From the NCBI GenBank assembly GCA_934725855.1, contig CAKVCL010000032.1, positions 1 through 36,710 on the forward strand: a stretch of 36,710 bases of DNA, in the 5' to 3' direction. This document shows positions 18,979 through 28,777 of this stretch, piece by piece. The stretch is from an uncultured Cellulosilyticum sp. Lineage in GTDB: Bacteria; Bacillota; Clostridia; Lachnospirales; Cellulosilyticaceae. The notes beneath the pieces are model-generated. The model was not told the origin of the DNA. It worked only from the letters and a program-made list of their open reading frames with translations, and did no database searches. How positions within the stretch are numbered: position 1 is the stretch's first letter; every line of letters begins with the position of its first letter. Position numbers and translations under genes: made by a program.

Positions 18979-21702
18979 ATGATCAAAGATAAAGTAACCC
19001 CGATGATGGCACAATATTTGACCATCAAAGAAGCAAATCCAGATTGTATTTTGTTTTTTAGATTAGGTGACTTTTATGAGATGTTTTTTGAAGATGCAAA
19101 AACCTGTTCAAGAGAATTAGAGATTACCTTGACGGGTAAAGATTGTGGTTTAGAAGAAAGGGCCCCCATGTGTGGGGTTCCTTTTCATGCAGCGGATAAT
19201 TACATTGCCCGTTTGGTAGAAAAAGGTTATAAAGTCGCTGTCTGTGAACAGGTGGAAGACCCTAAAGCGGCTAAAGGACTGGTTAAGCGTGACATTGTAC
19301 GTATTGTTACCCCAGGAACTATTTTAGAGGGGGGCACCGTTAAGGAAGGCAAAAATAATTATATTGGAAGCATCGTAAAAAATGGGCTAACATACGGCTT
19401 AAGTATTTGTGATGTGACGACAGGAGAGTGGCTCGCCACTTCTATTTCAGGAGAGCAGAGTAAACGTAAGCTTTTAGATGAACTGGCTAAATTTGCACCT
19501 GTTGAATGTTTACTTCAGCAATCCGTTTATGAAGATGAAGCAATTGTAAGCTTTTTAAAAGAGCGCTTACATTGCCTAACAGAAGCCATAGAGCCTTCTA
19601 CTTTAGACCCTATTTTAGGGGAGCAGCTTTTACTGAAGCATTTTCACCTTATGAATTTAGGTGGGATGGGACTAGCAAGTGGTGCGGAGGATACCCTAGC
19701 TACAGCGAGCCTGCTTGCTTATTTGCAAGAAACCCAAAAAACAGATTTATCCCATTTAATGCATGTCACTTTATATAATGTGGATGCTTATATGCTTCTA
19801 GATATTGCCACAAGAAGAAATTTGGAACTGACTGAAACGCTTCGTGAAAAAAGAAGGAAAGGCTCTCTTCTTTGGGTGCTAGACCATACGAAAACGGCTA
19901 TGGGCTCACGTTATATTCGAAAATGTATTGAGCAGCCGCTGATTCATGTGGAAGAGATTCATGCGAGATTAGATGCTACAGAAGAACTCAAAAATGACCC
20001 ACTTACCCGTGCAGACTTAATGGATGCACTAAATGACATTTATGATATTGAGCGATTAATGAGTAAAGTATCTTATGGCACATGTAATGCAAAAGATTTG
20101 ATTGCCTTAAAGCAATCCTTAAAAATGCTGCCATCTATTAAAGCATTACTAGAGCCGATGCAAAGTAGTGGGTTAGTGGCGCTTTATGAGCAAATGGATG
20201 AAATGAAAGACATTTATAGCTTAATTGAAGCTGCTATAGAGGAGGATGCCCCTCTATCCGTTAGAGAAGGTAAACTCATTCGCCAAGGTTATCATGAAAC
20301 GGTAGATCACTTAAGACAAGTAAAAGACAAAGGGGCTTCTTGGCTGATGGAAATCGAAGCTAAGGAACGCGAAAAAACGGGTATTAAAAATCTTAAAATT
20401 AAATATAACAAAGTGTTTGGCTATTTTCTTGAAGTGACCCAGTCATATAAAGATTTGGTGCCAGATTATTTTATTCGTAAGCAAACGCTAGCTAATTGTG
20501 AACGCTATATTACCGAAGAACTCAAAAAAGTGGAAGATGAAGTACTTGGTGCGGATGAAAAGCTCAATAATTTAGAGTATCAACTTTTTACCGAAGTTCG
20601 AGAAAAAGTCTTAGGGCAAATGCATCGGTTACTAGACGTTTCTCATCAAATTGCTATTTTAGATATGTTTTGTTCTTTTGCAGATGTGGCAGATGTTTAT
20701 CAATATGTGAAGCCGATTGTGACCAAGTCTTATGATATTGAAATTAAAGAGGGGCGTCATCCGGTTGTTGAGAAGATGTTAGGCGGTCAAAGTTTTATTG
20801 CCAATGACGTGTACCTAGATGAAAAAGCGGCACAAATGATGCTTCTGACAGGACCGAATATGGCAGGAAAATCCACTTATATGAGGCAAGTGGCCTTAAT
20901 TGTGTTAATGGCACAAATTGGTTCATTTGTTCCAGCCGAATATGCTAAAATTGGAGCAGTTGACCGCATCTTTACAAGAGTCGGAGCATCCGATGATTTG
21001 GCTTCAGGGCAAAGTACTTTTATGGTGGAGATGATGGAAGTGGCGAATATTTTACATCACGCAACGCCAAAAAGTTTATTAATCCTAGATGAAATTGGAC
21101 GTGGGACAAGTACCTTAGATGGTCTCAGTATTGCTTGGTCCATTATTGAGCATATTACAGACTCTCTTCATGCTAAAACTTTATTTGCCACCCATTATCA
21201 TGAATTAACCGTTTTAGAAGAAACCATTTCGGTGCTTAAAAATTATTGTGTGGCAGTTAAAGAAGTGGGTGAAGATATTATCTTTCTTCATAAGATTGTG
21301 CCTGGTAGTGTGGATCACAGTTATGGCATTCAAGTGGCCAAATTAGCAGGCTTACCGAGTGAGGTATTAGAACGTGCTAAAGCCATCTTACAGTCATTAG
21401 ATGCCAAAGAGCAAAAGGGAGTAATTAAAGAAGGAGAAGCAAACCATGAGGCAAGTGAAATAAGGCATGAGCTTGTCGCAGAACCTGTAGAAACCCCTAA
21501 TCCAATCATAGAAGAAATAGAAGAAAGTCATCCTAAGAAAAGGAAGGCGGCTCATAAGGAAGAGGCCTTTAATCAGCTGAATTTATTTGGAAATCCACAA
21601 GATGATGAGGTCATTCAAATCCTTAAAGAGGTAGATGTGATGCATACCACACCATTTGAAGCCTTAGAACTCCTTTATAAACTTCAAAAGAAAGTCAGAT
21701 AG
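18979..21702 (+). CDS. mutS: DNA mismatch repair protein MutS
   Basis: MutS recognises base mismatches and recruits MutL. The protein has 907 residues, a normal to slightly long length. The mismatch-reading Phe-X-Glu is F32-Y33-E34 in GDFYEMF. The C-terminal ABC-type ATPase has Walker A GPNMAGKST (G625-T633, K631), followed by DDLASGQSTFMVEM, LILDEIGRGTSTLDG (Walker B and D-loop) and FATHYHEL. An acidic linker at about 810-860 precedes a C-terminal helical tail. ATG follows the miaB stop with no gap, so the two are translationally coupled and share a transcript. Confidence 0.98.
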   Translation: MIKDKVTPMMAQYLTIKEANPDCILFFRLGDFYEMFFEDAKTCSRELEITLTGKDCGLEERAPMCGVPFHAADNYIARLVEKGYKVAVCEQVEDPKAAKGLVKRDIVRIVTPGTILEGGTVKEGKNNYIGSIVKNGLTYGLSICDVTTGEWLATSISGEQSKRKLLDELAKFAPVECLLQQSVYEDEAIVSFLKERLHCLTEAIEPSTLDPILGEQLLLKHFHLMNLGGMGLASGAEDTLATASLLAYLQETQKTDLSHLMHVTLYNVDAYMLLDIATRRNLELTETLREKRRKGSLLWVLDHTKTAMGSRYIRKCIEQPLIHVEEIHARLDATEELKNDPLTRADLMDALNDIYDIERLMSKVSYGTCNAKDLIALKQSLKMLPSIKALLEPMQSSGLVALYEQMDEMKDIYSLIEAAIEEDAPLSVREGKLIRQGYHETVDHLRQVKDKGASWLMEIEAKEREKTGIKNLKIKYNKVFGYFLEVTQSYKDLVPDYFIRKQTLANCERYITEELKKVEDEVLGADEKLNNLEYQLFTEVREKVLGQMHRLLDVSHQIAILDMFCSFADVADVYQYVKPIVTKSYDIEIKEGRHPVVEKMLGGQSFIANDVYLDEKAAQMMLLTGPNMAGKSTYMRQVALIVLMAQIGSFVPAEYAKIGAVDRIFTRVGASDDLASGQSTFMVEMMEVANILHHATPKSLLILDEIGRGTSTLDGLSIAWSIIEHITDSLHAKTLFATHYHELTVLEETISVLKNYCVAVKEVGEDIIFLHKIVPGSVDHSYGIQVAKLAGLPSEVLERAKAILQSLDAKEQKGVIKEGEANHEASEIRHELVAEPVETPNPIIEEIEESHPKKRKAAHKEEAFNQLNLFGNPQDDEVIQILKEVDVMHTTPFEALELLYKLQKKVR

Positions 21703-21720
21703 TGAGATGGAGGATGATAC

Positions 21721-23796
21721 ATGCATCAAATTAAAATTTTAGATACGCATACCATTAATAAAATTGCAGCAGGAGAAGTGGTGGAAAGACCTTCTTCGGT
21801 GGTCAAAGAGTTAGTTGAAAACAGTATAGACGCTAAGGCAAGTTCCATTACAGTTGAAATTAAAAATGGCGGGATTGATTTAATACGTGTGACAGATAAC
21901 GGGATAGGTATTCCAAAAGACCAGGTTGAAATTGCTTTTTTGAGACATGCAACGAGTAAAATTACGCAAGCGGAAGATTTATATGAAGTAACCAGTCTAG
22001 GGTTTAGAGGAGAAGCCCTAGCTAGTATTGCAGCTGTTTCTCATGTAGAGCTCCTTACTAAAGAAAAGGAAGCCCTAACAGGAAAACGTATTACCGTAAG
22101 TGGTGGTAAAATCAATGAAGCAGATGAAGTAGCATGTCCGAATGGCACCACTTTTATGATGAGACATTTATTTTATAATGTCCCTGCAAGAAAAGCTTTT
22201 TTAAATAGCACGAGTTCTGAAGCGGCTAAAATATCTGACTATATGTATAAGTTGGCTTTAGCACACCCTGAAATTTCCTTTAAGTATATTCAAAATACGA
22301 AAGTGGTTTTTACGACATCAGGGGATCACGAACTAAAGCATTGCATATTAAATATTTATGGAAAGGAATATGCGAAAAACACCTTTCCGTGCTACTATAA
22401 GAGTCATGATATCGAATGTGTGGGATTAATAGGAGCACCCACTTTAAATCGAAGCAATCGAAATTATGAGCATTTCTTTATTAATGGGCGTTATATTAAA
22501 AGCAGCATTCTTCAAAGTGCCGTAGAAAATGCTTATAAGACTTTAGCCATGGTGGGTAAATTTCCATTTGTAGTGTTGCATTTAAAGATGGATCCTTCTT
22601 TAGTAGATGTCAACGTTCATCCTACCAAATTACAAGTGCGTTTTAAAAATGTAGAATTAATCGACCGAGTGGTTTATGAAGCTGTGTCAAACGCATTAAA
22701 ACAACAATATCTTGTGCCAAGTGTGGATCTGGATAAACCAAGAGGGGATATAAAAACTAGCCATGTCATTGAAAAAGAACAACTTAGTCAAGAGACGTTC
22801 TTTGTGCCAAGAAAAGAAGACAATGAATTAACACCCGAAAGCTTATTAAGTGGGGTTCATGCCAAACATGAGCTTCCCCCAACGAATCCTTATAAACCAT
22901 CTAGTCAAACCGTTGAACGTTTATTTGGCTTGTTACCTACTAAAGAAGCTGTCCTTGAAAAAAATGCTCACTATTCGACGAACTATGAAAGTAGTGACTC
23001 CCAAAAGAGCCAAAATGACTTTCAAAATGCAACCAATCAGCCAGAGGCTTGTCAAGTGACAAATGCTCAAACTGAAAAAGAAACGTCTAAAGCTTTAGCC
23101 AAGACAATAGAAAATTATTATGAAAAAGAACAACATCATCAAGAAAAGATCATGGAAACCCAGATACAACAAGAGATAAATGAGCTCAGTGCATTAAAAC
23201 AAGGCGAAACTGTAACGCCATTACCTTATCAGATTATTGGTCAATGCTTCCGAACATATTGGCTCATTCAATATGGTGAAAAGATGTTTATTATCGATCA
23301 ACATGCTGCGCATGAACGCATTTTATATGAACGCTTTATGGCTTACTTTAAGGAAGGGCAGGTCGCTACTCAGTTATTACTGATGCCAGAAACCATTCAT
23401 ATCACAGAAGTTGAGAAAGTTTTATTAGAAGAAAATAGTGAACTATTCACAAAGTTAGGGTTCGGATATGAAAGCTTTGGGGAGCAGGATATCGTTATTC
23501 GAGAGGTTCCCTATATCATGAATGAACCTCTTAGTCCAAATGTTTTTAAGGAAGTACTAGATGAGTTAAGTGAAGGAAAAGTAAACAATCTAGCAGATGT
23601 AAAGGCAGAAAATATTATCCGCTTGTCTTGTAGAAGTGCGATAAAAGGGCATGATCGATTATCAGAAGCTGAATGTCACGAACTGATTCATGCGTTATTA
23701 GCACTGGATAATCCTTTTACTTGTCCACATGGTAGACCCACTTTGGTTTCACTCACACAAGCAGACATTGAAAAGATGTTTAAAAGAATCGTTTAA
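21721..23796 (+). CDS. mutL: DNA mismatch repair protein MutL
   Basis: This 691-residue protein links MutS to strand removal. The N-terminal GHKL ATPase shows VVKELVENSIDA (E and N of motif I), RVTDNGIGIP (motif II) and GFRGEALASIAAV (motif III). A variable linker of about 330-490 residues is rich in Gln/Asn/Lys. The C-terminal domain carries the endonuclease motif DQHAAHERILYE, with SCRSAIKGHD and CPHGRPT that complete the metal site. So this is a nicking MutL, as expected in a bacterium without MutH. GGAGG lies upstream of ATG, 18 bases after mutS. Confidence 0.98.
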   Translation: MHQIKILDTHTINKIAAGEVVERPSSVVKELVENSIDAKASSITVEIKNGGIDLIRVTDNGIGIPKDQVEIAFLRHATSKITQAEDLYEVTSLGFRGEALASIAAVSHVELLTKEKEALTGKRITVSGGKINEADEVACPNGTTFMMRHLFYNVPARKAFLNSTSSEAAKISDYMYKLALAHPEISFKYIQNTKVVFTTSGDHELKHCILNIYGKEYAKNTFPCYYKSHDIECVGLIGAPTLNRSNRNYEHFFINGRYIKSSILQSAVENAYKTLAMVGKFPFVVLHLKMDPSLVDVNVHPTKLQVRFKNVELIDRVVYEAVSNALKQQYLVPSVDLDKPRGDIKTSHVIEKEQLSQETFFVPRKEDNELTPESLLSGVHAKHELPPTNPYKPSSQTVERLFGLLPTKEAVLEKNAHYSTNYESSDSQKSQNDFQNATNQPEACQVTNAQTEKETSKALAKTIENYYEKEQHHQEKIMETQIQQEINELSALKQGETVTPLPYQIIGQCFRTYWLIQYGEKMFIIDQHAAHERILYERFMAYFKEGQVATQLLLMPETIHITEVEKVLLEENSELFTKLGFGYESFGEQDIVIREVPYIMNEPLSPNVFKEVLDELSEGKVNNLADVKAENIIRLSCRSAIKGHDRLSEAECHELIHALLALDNPFTCPHGRPTLVSLTQADIEKMFKRIV

Positions 23797-23840
23797 CGTG
23801 AAAAATCAGAGAAGAAATTTAAGTAAGGGAGGAGAAGATA

Positions 23841-24791
23841 ATGAAAAGACCTTTAATTTTAATTGCTGGGCCTACTGCTTCAGGCAAAACCAAAACCAGT
23901 GTGCTTTTAGCTAAAGCCATAGGTGGCGAAATCATTTCAGTAGATTCTATGCAAATTTATCAAGGAATGGATATTGGAACGGCAAAGGTTAAGCCAGAAG
24001 AGATGGAAGGTATCCCTCACTATATGATTAATGAATGGCCAGCCGACTTTCCTTGCAATGTAGCAACTTTTAAGGAAAGAGTGGCTCATTATATACAAGG
24101 TATTTATCAAAAAGGAAAAATCCCTATTCTAGTAGGAGGAACAGGATTTTATATCAACGCCATTTTATATGACACGCAATTTAAAGAAACTGATGCGGAT
24201 GAGGACTATCGAAATAAACTTTGGGCTTTGGCAAAAGAACATGGCGCTACTTTTTTACATGAAAAATTAAAAGCAGTGGATCCCGAAAGTGCAGAGGCTA
24301 TTCATCCCAATAATATTAAGCGCGTAATACGTGCATTAGAATATTACAAAGAAACGGGCATGCCTATTTCAAAACATAATCAAGCCGAAAAAGAAAAAAG
24401 AATAGAAGCAGAATCACCCTATGATTTTACGTTTTTTGTTTTAGATATGGAACGTAGCCTTTTATATGAGCGTATCAATACACGTATTGATCAAATGTTA
24501 GAAGAAGGCCTAGTAGAAGAGGTACGTTTTTTTTATGACGCAGGTCTAAATGAAGCATTATCTTCTATGAAAGCTATTGGATATAAAGAATTTTTCCCCT
24601 ATTTTAAAGGAGAAATGTCACTTGATGTTTGCGTAGAAAAACTTAAACAGAATACAAGAAACTATGCCAAACGTCAGCTGACTTGGTTTAGACATCAAAC
24701 ACAACCTACCTTTATAGAAGTTGACCAATTAGAGTTTGACGCAGACCGCATCGTTAACAGTATGTTACAAGTTTTAAAATATCAAAAATAA
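23841..24791 (+). CDS. miaA: tRNA dimethylallyltransferase MiaA
   Basis: MiaA transfers dimethylallyl from DMAPP to N6 of A37 in tRNAs, making the substrate for MiaB. It has 316 residues, normal for the family. The P-loop is GPTASGKTKT (residues about 8-17), followed by DSMQIYQGMDIGTAK, VGGTGFYI, and SSMKAIGYKEF near 236-246. GGGAGGAG is upstream of ATG. The gene follows mutL by 44 bases and completes the miaB-mutS-mutL-miaA operon common in Clostridia. Confidence 0.98.
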   Translation: MKRPLILIAGPTASGKTKTSVLLAKAIGGEIISVDSMQIYQGMDIGTAKVKPEEMEGIPHYMINEWPADFPCNVATFKERVAHYIQGIYQKGKIPILVGGTGFYINAILYDTQFKETDADEDYRNKLWALAKEHGATFLHEKLKAVDPESAEAIHPNNIKRVIRALEYYKETGMPISKHNQAEKEKRIEAESPYDFTFFVLDMERSLLYERINTRIDQMLEEGLVEEVRFFYDAGLNEALSSMKAIGYKEFFPYFKGEMSLDVCVEKLKQNTRNYAKRQLTWFRHQTQPTFIEVDQLEFDADRIVNSMLQVLKYQK

Positions 24792-24818
24792 CTTTTTTCA
24801 AACTTTTGTATAGTATTT

Positions 24819-24848
24819 TTGAAAGTGGTGATAATGTTAATGTATTAT
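24819..24848 (+). promoter_or_regulatory. Possible hfq promoter
   Basis: TTGAAA (24819-24824), 18 bases, TATTAT (24843-24848), in the 147-base gap between miaA and hfq. The area is A+T-rich, so the match is weak evidence. Confidence 0.35.
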
Positions 24849-24937
24849 GATAAAATGGATTATTTTACTAGACATTCTGGTGAATATAATATACAATAAG
24901 TACAATTAGATAATCCTTTAGGAGGGGAAGACTTAAG

Positions 24938-25168
24938 ATGAGTAAAGCAATTAATTTACAAGATGTGTTATTAAACCAATTAAGGAAAGAAAAGATTTTA
25001 GTAACCGTATTCCTTACTAATGGTTTTCAAATCAAAGGAACGATTAAAGGTTTTGACAATTTCGTTGTCATTTTAGAAAGTGAAGGCAAACAACAAATGA
25101 TTTATAAGCATGCGATTTCTACACTTGTACCTTCTAAAGCGGTTAATTTAAATGTAGCTGCTGAGTAA
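24938..25168 (+). CDS. hfq: RNA chaperone Hfq
   Basis: GGAGGGG lies upstream of ATG 24938. The product is 76 residues and matches Hfq: [20 protein letters not shown] (Sm1, with Q9-type RNA contact region), [18 protein letters not shown] and [12 protein letters not shown] (Sm2, with the YKHAIST motif). It forms hexamers that bind U-rich and A-rich RNA. The position after miaA is the classical one. The C-terminus is short, as in other Firmicutes. Confidence 0.98.
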   Translation: MSKAINLQDVLLNQLRKEKILVTVFLTNGFQIKGTIKGFDNFVVILESEGKQQMIYKHAISTLVPSKAVNLNVAAE

Positions 25169-25246
25169 AGTATGGAGTATCAATGGTTTGATGTATGTTG
25201 ATAACTTTTGTTTAGAAAAAAAAGTAAAACATTTTAATGAGAATAT

Positions 25247-25300
25247 GGCAGCAAATGATTTTTGGCTCAAAGTAGTCAGATCATTTGTTGTCATTTTTAT
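25247..25300 (+). terminator. Rho-independent terminator after hfq
   Basis: GGCAGCAAATGAT (25247-25259) pairs with ATCATTTGTTGTC (25280-25292) over 13 bp with two G-U pairs, followed by a T-rich run. A second hairpin (CACAAACCACCC/GGGTGGTTGTG, about 25312-25342) lies beyond it without a T-run on either strand. Confidence 0.75.
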
Positions 25301-25363
25301 TTTGTTTTTCCCACAAACCACCCGTTATACGGGGTGGTTGTGAAAGAAGGAAGGGTTTAAAGA

Positions 25364-26065
25364 TTAAGGACGTTTAATTTGCTCGCGTTGAATCGTAAAA
25401 ATAAGTCGATTTAAAAGATTGACATCAGCCGCATCTAAATCGTCAAATCGGATCCGATGAGAATAGTTGCCTTGCTCTGTTTTTTCACCCATATAAAGGA
25501 CTTCACCTATAAAAGTCAAGGGTTTATCAGCTAGCGAAAAAGATAAAGACAATTTATCTTTAGCATGTAATTGCTTATCACAAACAAGACACATGCCGCC
25601 CAAGCTAATATTTACACAAGTTCCTTGACCGGATGAAAGAATTTTAAGTTCAGCATTTTCATATGTAATTTGCTCATATTGAACATCCAATAAGATATCA
25701 AGACGATAAAATGCTCGTTGTTGTTTCTTATCAAGAGGGGCTGTGATGTCCGCAATATAATACAGATTATCGTCTTTAGAATAATTTTTTGTGATGGTAA
25801 CTTTGGTATGGAATAAACCAACTTTAGAGACAAAAATCACATTAATAGCAAGATGATGAGGTAAGATGATATGCTCGGTGCCGCTCATAGGGGCTTCAAA
25901 AGTAAGCTTTGTTTTTTGCCAATCCGTAATATGAGTGGTATAAGTTTTTTGACCATAAGTAACTCGTAATTTTAAATTAATATCTTCCATTAAAGCTTTT
26001 TGATAAGTCCGAATGGAATTAATAATAGAATTATCGGGACTAGAAAATAAAGAACTGAGTTTCAA
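25364..26065 (-). CDS. PilZ-domain (cyclic-di-GMP-binding) protein, YcgR/YpfA-like
   Basis: TTG at 26065 is chosen as start because AAGGAG lies 9 bases upstream on this strand. The longer reading from 26209 adds an unlikely Ile/Cys/Lys-rich leader. The product is 233 residues. An N-terminal YcgR-type beta domain (about 20-115) is followed by a PilZ domain (about 120-225). The cyclic-di-GMP-binding residues are QRAFYRLD (RxxxR) and NISLGGMC (N-x-S-x-x-G). It is expected to couple cyclic-di-GMP to motility or surface functions. It is transcribed divergently from the rRNA methyltransferase gene. Confidence 0.88.
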   Translation of the reverse strand: MKLSSLFSSPDNSIINSIRTYQKALMEDINLKLRVTYGQKTYTTHITDWQKTKLTFEAPMSGTEHIILPHHLAINVIFVSKVGLFHTKVTITKNYSKDDNLYYIADITAPLDKKQQRAFYRLDILLDVQYEQITYENAELKILSSGQGTCVNISLGGMCLVCDKQLHAKDKLSLSFSLADKPLTFIGEVLYMGEKTEQGNYSHRIRFDDLDAADVNLLNRLIFTIQREQIKRP

Positions 26066-26234
26066 GTTAATTTTCTCCTTACAAATTTTTTTTATTTTTA
26101 TTATACAATATATTCTAATCATTAAGCAATTGATTGGTGAATAAATCCCTTGATTGACTTGAAAAAAAAAGATGAATATGTCACAATAAAGCGTAGTTAG
26201 TAGATACAACAGTAATAAATGAAGGAGTCAAAGT

Positions 26235-27599
26235 ATGTCAAAGAAAAACCAAGTTGTGCAAGGATTGATAGAGAAAACCACTTTCCCTAATAAAGGCATA
26301 TTATATATAGATGAACAACCTATTTATGTAGGAGGAACTTTTCCAGGTCAAAAAGTAAGTGCTCGATTATTTAAACGTAAAAAAGGAACATGGGAAGGTC
26401 AACTATTAGAAGTTGAACAAAATCCCGATTATTTTATTCCAGCAGCTTGCCAGTATTTTGGTGTATGTGGGGGATGTAGTGCTCAAGAGTTAGATTATGA
26501 AAGGCAAATTTGCATCAAACATGATCAAGTGATGGAGCTTCTTGAAAATGCCAATATAAAAGGCTTTGAAGATTTAGGGGTAAAAGGAAGTCCGGAAGCT
26601 TTTGAATATCGTAATAAAATGGAATTTAGTTTTGGAGATGCGGTAAAAGATGGACCAATGACACTTGGCATGCACCGTAAACATAGTACTTACGATGTGA
26701 TTACTGTAGAGGGTTGTCAATTAGTGGACCCCGATTTTAGTAAAATCCTTACTTATGTTTTAGATTATTGTAAGACGCAAAACTTACCTTATTATAAGAA
26801 ATTGCAGCATACAGGTTTCTTACGTTTTCTAGTCATTCGTAAGTCAAAAACAAATGGGGAAATACTGGTTAACATTGTGACCTCATCACAAAGTGATTTT
26901 TCATTTGAGTCCTTAGCAAAAGCATTATTAGAACTGCCATTACAAGGAAAAGTATCTGGGGTATTACACACTTTAACAGACACTTTAGCAGATGCCATTA
27001 AACCAGAGAGGGTCACTTTGCTATGTGGTAAAGATACGATTGATGAAGAAATTCTAGGATTAAAATTCCATATTTCACCATTTTCATTTTTTCAAACGAA
27101 TACAAAAGGAGCCGAGGTACTTTATAAAAGTGCTTTAGACCTGATTGAAAAGATGGAGGATAAAACTGTTTTTGATTTATATTGTGGCACAGGAACGATT
27201 ACACAAATCATGGCAAAACGTGCTAAAAAGGTTTATGGTATCGAAATTGTTGAAGAAGCCGTAGAAAAAGCTAAAGAAAATGCGGCACTTAATGATCTAG
27301 ACAATTGTACTTTTATTGCAGGGGATGTACTCGTTGAAGTCGATCAGCTAAAAGAAAAACCGGATATTATTGTGCTAGATCCACCAAGAGATGGGATTCA
27401 TCCAAAAGCTATTCAAAAAATCATAAACTTTGGAGCTAAAGAATTACTTTATATTTCATGTAAACCCACTTCACTAGCAAGAGATTTACCAATTTTAGAA
27501 GAAGCAGGTTATAAAGTGGAAAAGGTTCTGTGTGTCGATATGTTCCCACAGACCCCACACATTGAGAGCGTAGTAATGTTGACTAAAACACATGAATAG
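26235..27599 (+). CDS. 23S rRNA (uracil-5)-methyltransferase, RlmCD/RumA family
   Basis: GAAGGAG lies upstream of ATG 26235. The product is 454 residues: a TRAM-type N-terminal domain (about 1-60), an iron-sulfur site with C72-x5-C78-x2-C81 (CQYFGVCGGC), and a Rossmann SAM domain. Later motifs are SPFSFFQTNT, DLYCGTGTI, LDPPRDGIHP and the nucleophile in YISCKPTSLARDL. This is the TrmA/RlmD family with an Fe-S cluster. In Firmicutes such enzymes usually methylate U747 and/or U1939 of 23S rRNA (RlmCD). The exact target cannot be read from sequence. Confidence 0.92.
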   Translation: MSKKNQVVQGLIEKTTFPNKGILYIDEQPIYVGGTFPGQKVSARLFKRKKGTWEGQLLEVEQNPDYFIPAACQYFGVCGGCSAQELDYERQICIKHDQVMELLENANIKGFEDLGVKGSPEAFEYRNKMEFSFGDAVKDGPMTLGMHRKHSTYDVITVEGCQLVDPDFSKILTYVLDYCKTQNLPYYKKLQHTGFLRFLVIRKSKTNGEILVNIVTSSQSDFSFESLAKALLELPLQGKVSGVLHTLTDTLADAIKPERVTLLCGKDTIDEEILGLKFHISPFSFFQTNTKGAEVLYKSALDLIEKMEDKTVFDLYCGTGTITQIMAKRAKKVYGIEIVEEAVEKAKENAALNDLDNCTFIAGDVLVEVDQLKEKPDIIVLDPPRDGIHPKAIQKIINFGAKELLYISCKPTSLARDLPILEEAGYKVEKVLCVDMFPQTPHIESVVMLTKTHE

Positions 27600-27611
27600 C
27601 TAAAAAAACTC

Positions 27612-27638
27612 TTTCCCCCTAAACTCTTCCACTGGGGA
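27612..27638 (-). terminator. Terminator-like hairpin at the end of the IS remnant
   Basis: TTTCCCC (27613-27619 region) and GGGGAAA (about 27633-27639) pair. On the minus strand seven Ts follow the stem. It may be the end region of the original insertion sequence. A second 8-bp stem, ACCTTCTA/TAGAAGGT, lies at about 27687-27707. Confidence 0.45.
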
Positions 27639-27711
27639 AAATGCAGGAAGTTCCGCCAAGAGGAAGAAGAGGGATGTATATAAAACCTTCTAGTATAATA
27701 GAAGGTGGGTA

Positions 27712-27915
27712 TCAATTTACGGGAAGAAAAGTACTTCCGTCTGACCATTCCAATGTCAGCATACGGAATCCAAACTTGTAAGCTTTTTTTGCATGGTCGT
27801 ATGTTTTTGCAAGAAGTTCTACCTTTTTTGAACGGTTACGCTCAAACATAGAATCATCTATAGTAGCGGAGTAATTATTGAAGTTATCACTAGAAAAACG
27901 TAAGTAGCAAATTTG
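27712..27915 (-). pseudogene. Fragment of an IS4-like DDE transposase
   Basis: The minus strand is open from 27915 to a TGA at 27712-27714 without a proper start. It reads ...FNNYSATIDDSMFERNRSKKVE... and ...YKFGFRMLTLEWSDGSTFLP, ending in VN. IDDS-[LM]-F-RNRSKKVELLA...YDH and GFRMLTL-WSDG-(S/T)FLP are hallmarks of IS4/IS231-type transposases around the second catalytic Asp. Only about 68 codons survive, and the rest is missing or scrambled upstream (27916-28060 shows nothing recognisable). It is a dead insertion-sequence remnant. Confidence 0.8.
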
Positions 27916-28068
27916 CTAAGGTAAATGTTTGTTATGACAATTAAAAACTTGGTGAATAAGAAAATAAAAGATGACATTATTCAAAAACCTTTTGACAACA
28001 ACTTAGTGTAATTATGCCAGACTTAAGAAAAGAATGGCTAATAAATTATGAGTTTATAATAAAAGCCT

Positions 28069-28110
28069 ATATAAAAAGCCCCCTTGTAATTGATAGGGAG
28101 CTTTTTATAT
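28069..28110 (-). terminator. Terminator after the toxin gene (bidirectional shape)
   Basis: ATATAAAAAGCCCCCT (28069-28084) pairs with AGGGAGCTTTTTATAT (28095-28110) with one mismatch. On the minus strand it overlaps the stop of the toxin gene and gives a T-rich 3' end. Confidence 0.75.
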
Positions 28111-28434
28111 ATTATTTTTGAACCTACGTAATTCCGCCTGTTTATATACTTCATCATCTGATCTGGCAGAAATAATAATGATCTTCATAATGCCATTTAT
28201 TATTTCTGTTTTATATACAACACGTAATCCTAAATCCCTAAATTTGATTTTTAAAAGTCCAGTAAGATTAGAACTAGATTTGCTTCCTAATGGTTTACCA
28301 TATCCACCTTCAGTTGTAGGTAAAGGATTTTGACTTACCTTACGAATACCTTTTAATACTTGAGCTTTTACAGAACCATCCAATTTACGAAGATCATTAA
28401 GTGCTTCGTCTAGAAATTCAATTTGCCATATCAT
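28105..28434 (-). CDS. RelE/ParE-superfamily toxin
   Basis: The product is 109 residues. Features of the RelE/HigB/ParE fold are IEFLDEALNDLRKLDGSVK (N-terminal strand and helix), KGIRKVSQNPLP, LKIKFRDLGLRVVYKTE (core strands with basic residues) and IIIISARSDDEVYKQAELR. Its start overlaps the antitoxin stop by 4 bases (ATGA), the usual coupling. It is more like the phage-derived Gp49/HigB-RelE type than ParE by the KFRDLGLRVVY strand. It would inhibit translation by cutting mRNA if RelE-like. Confidence 0.88.
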   Translation of the reverse strand: MIWQIEFLDEALNDLRKLDGSVKAQVLKGIRKVSQNPLPTTEGGYGKPLGSKSSSNLTGLLKIKFRDLGLRVVYKTEIINGIMKIIIISARSDDEVYKQAELRRFKNNI

Positions 28435-28754
28435 TCTATTATTACATCCTTCGCATGCTCTAAGTCATCTTCAGTAATGTTAAGAGCATTCATCGCATCA
28501 TTAAAACTAATAGTACTTTTTTCCTTATTATTTTCTAAACGTTTGTTAGCTTCTAATAGTAAGGCATAGTCTTCTTCAATTTCAGCAAGTCTAGCATATT
28601 CATCTGGAGAAAGGATGACAGCAGATGGTGCATTGTTTTTAAGGACAACAAGTTGTTTTTCTGTACTAAGACGGTCAAAAATTCGTGATGCCTGCCCTTT
28701 ATTGAATTGGGTAATAGGAACAAGACAGTTTAGCAGATTAATTGCAGTTGCCAT
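28431..28754 (-). CDS. Phd/YefM-family antitoxin
   Basis: ATG 28754 is chosen since GGAGGA lies 6 bases upstream. In-frame starts further upstream are in or before the ribosome binding site. The product is 107 residues. The N-terminal Phd/YefM DNA-binding fold is seen in MATAINLLNCLVPITQFNKG, ASRIFDRL, and QLVVLKNNAPSAVILSPDEY. The C-terminal helical, acidic tail (LLEANKRLENNKEKSTISF..., ITEDDLEHAKDVIIE) would wrap the toxin. The promoter has a palindrome suited to autoregulation. Confidence 0.88.
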   Translation of the reverse strand: MATAINLLNCLVPITQFNKGQASRIFDRLSTEKQLVVLKNNAPSAVILSPDEYARLAEIEEDYALLLEANKRLENNKEKSTISFNDAMNALNITEDDLEHAKDVIIE

Positions 28755-28777
28755 ATACATTCCTCCTCTTTTTGTTG

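Noticed and set aside
25312..25342. Hairpin CACAAACCACCC/GGGTGGTTGTG as a terminator for hfq or the PilZ gene
   Set aside because: No T-run follows on either strand. The hairpin at 25247-25300 is the better hfq terminator.
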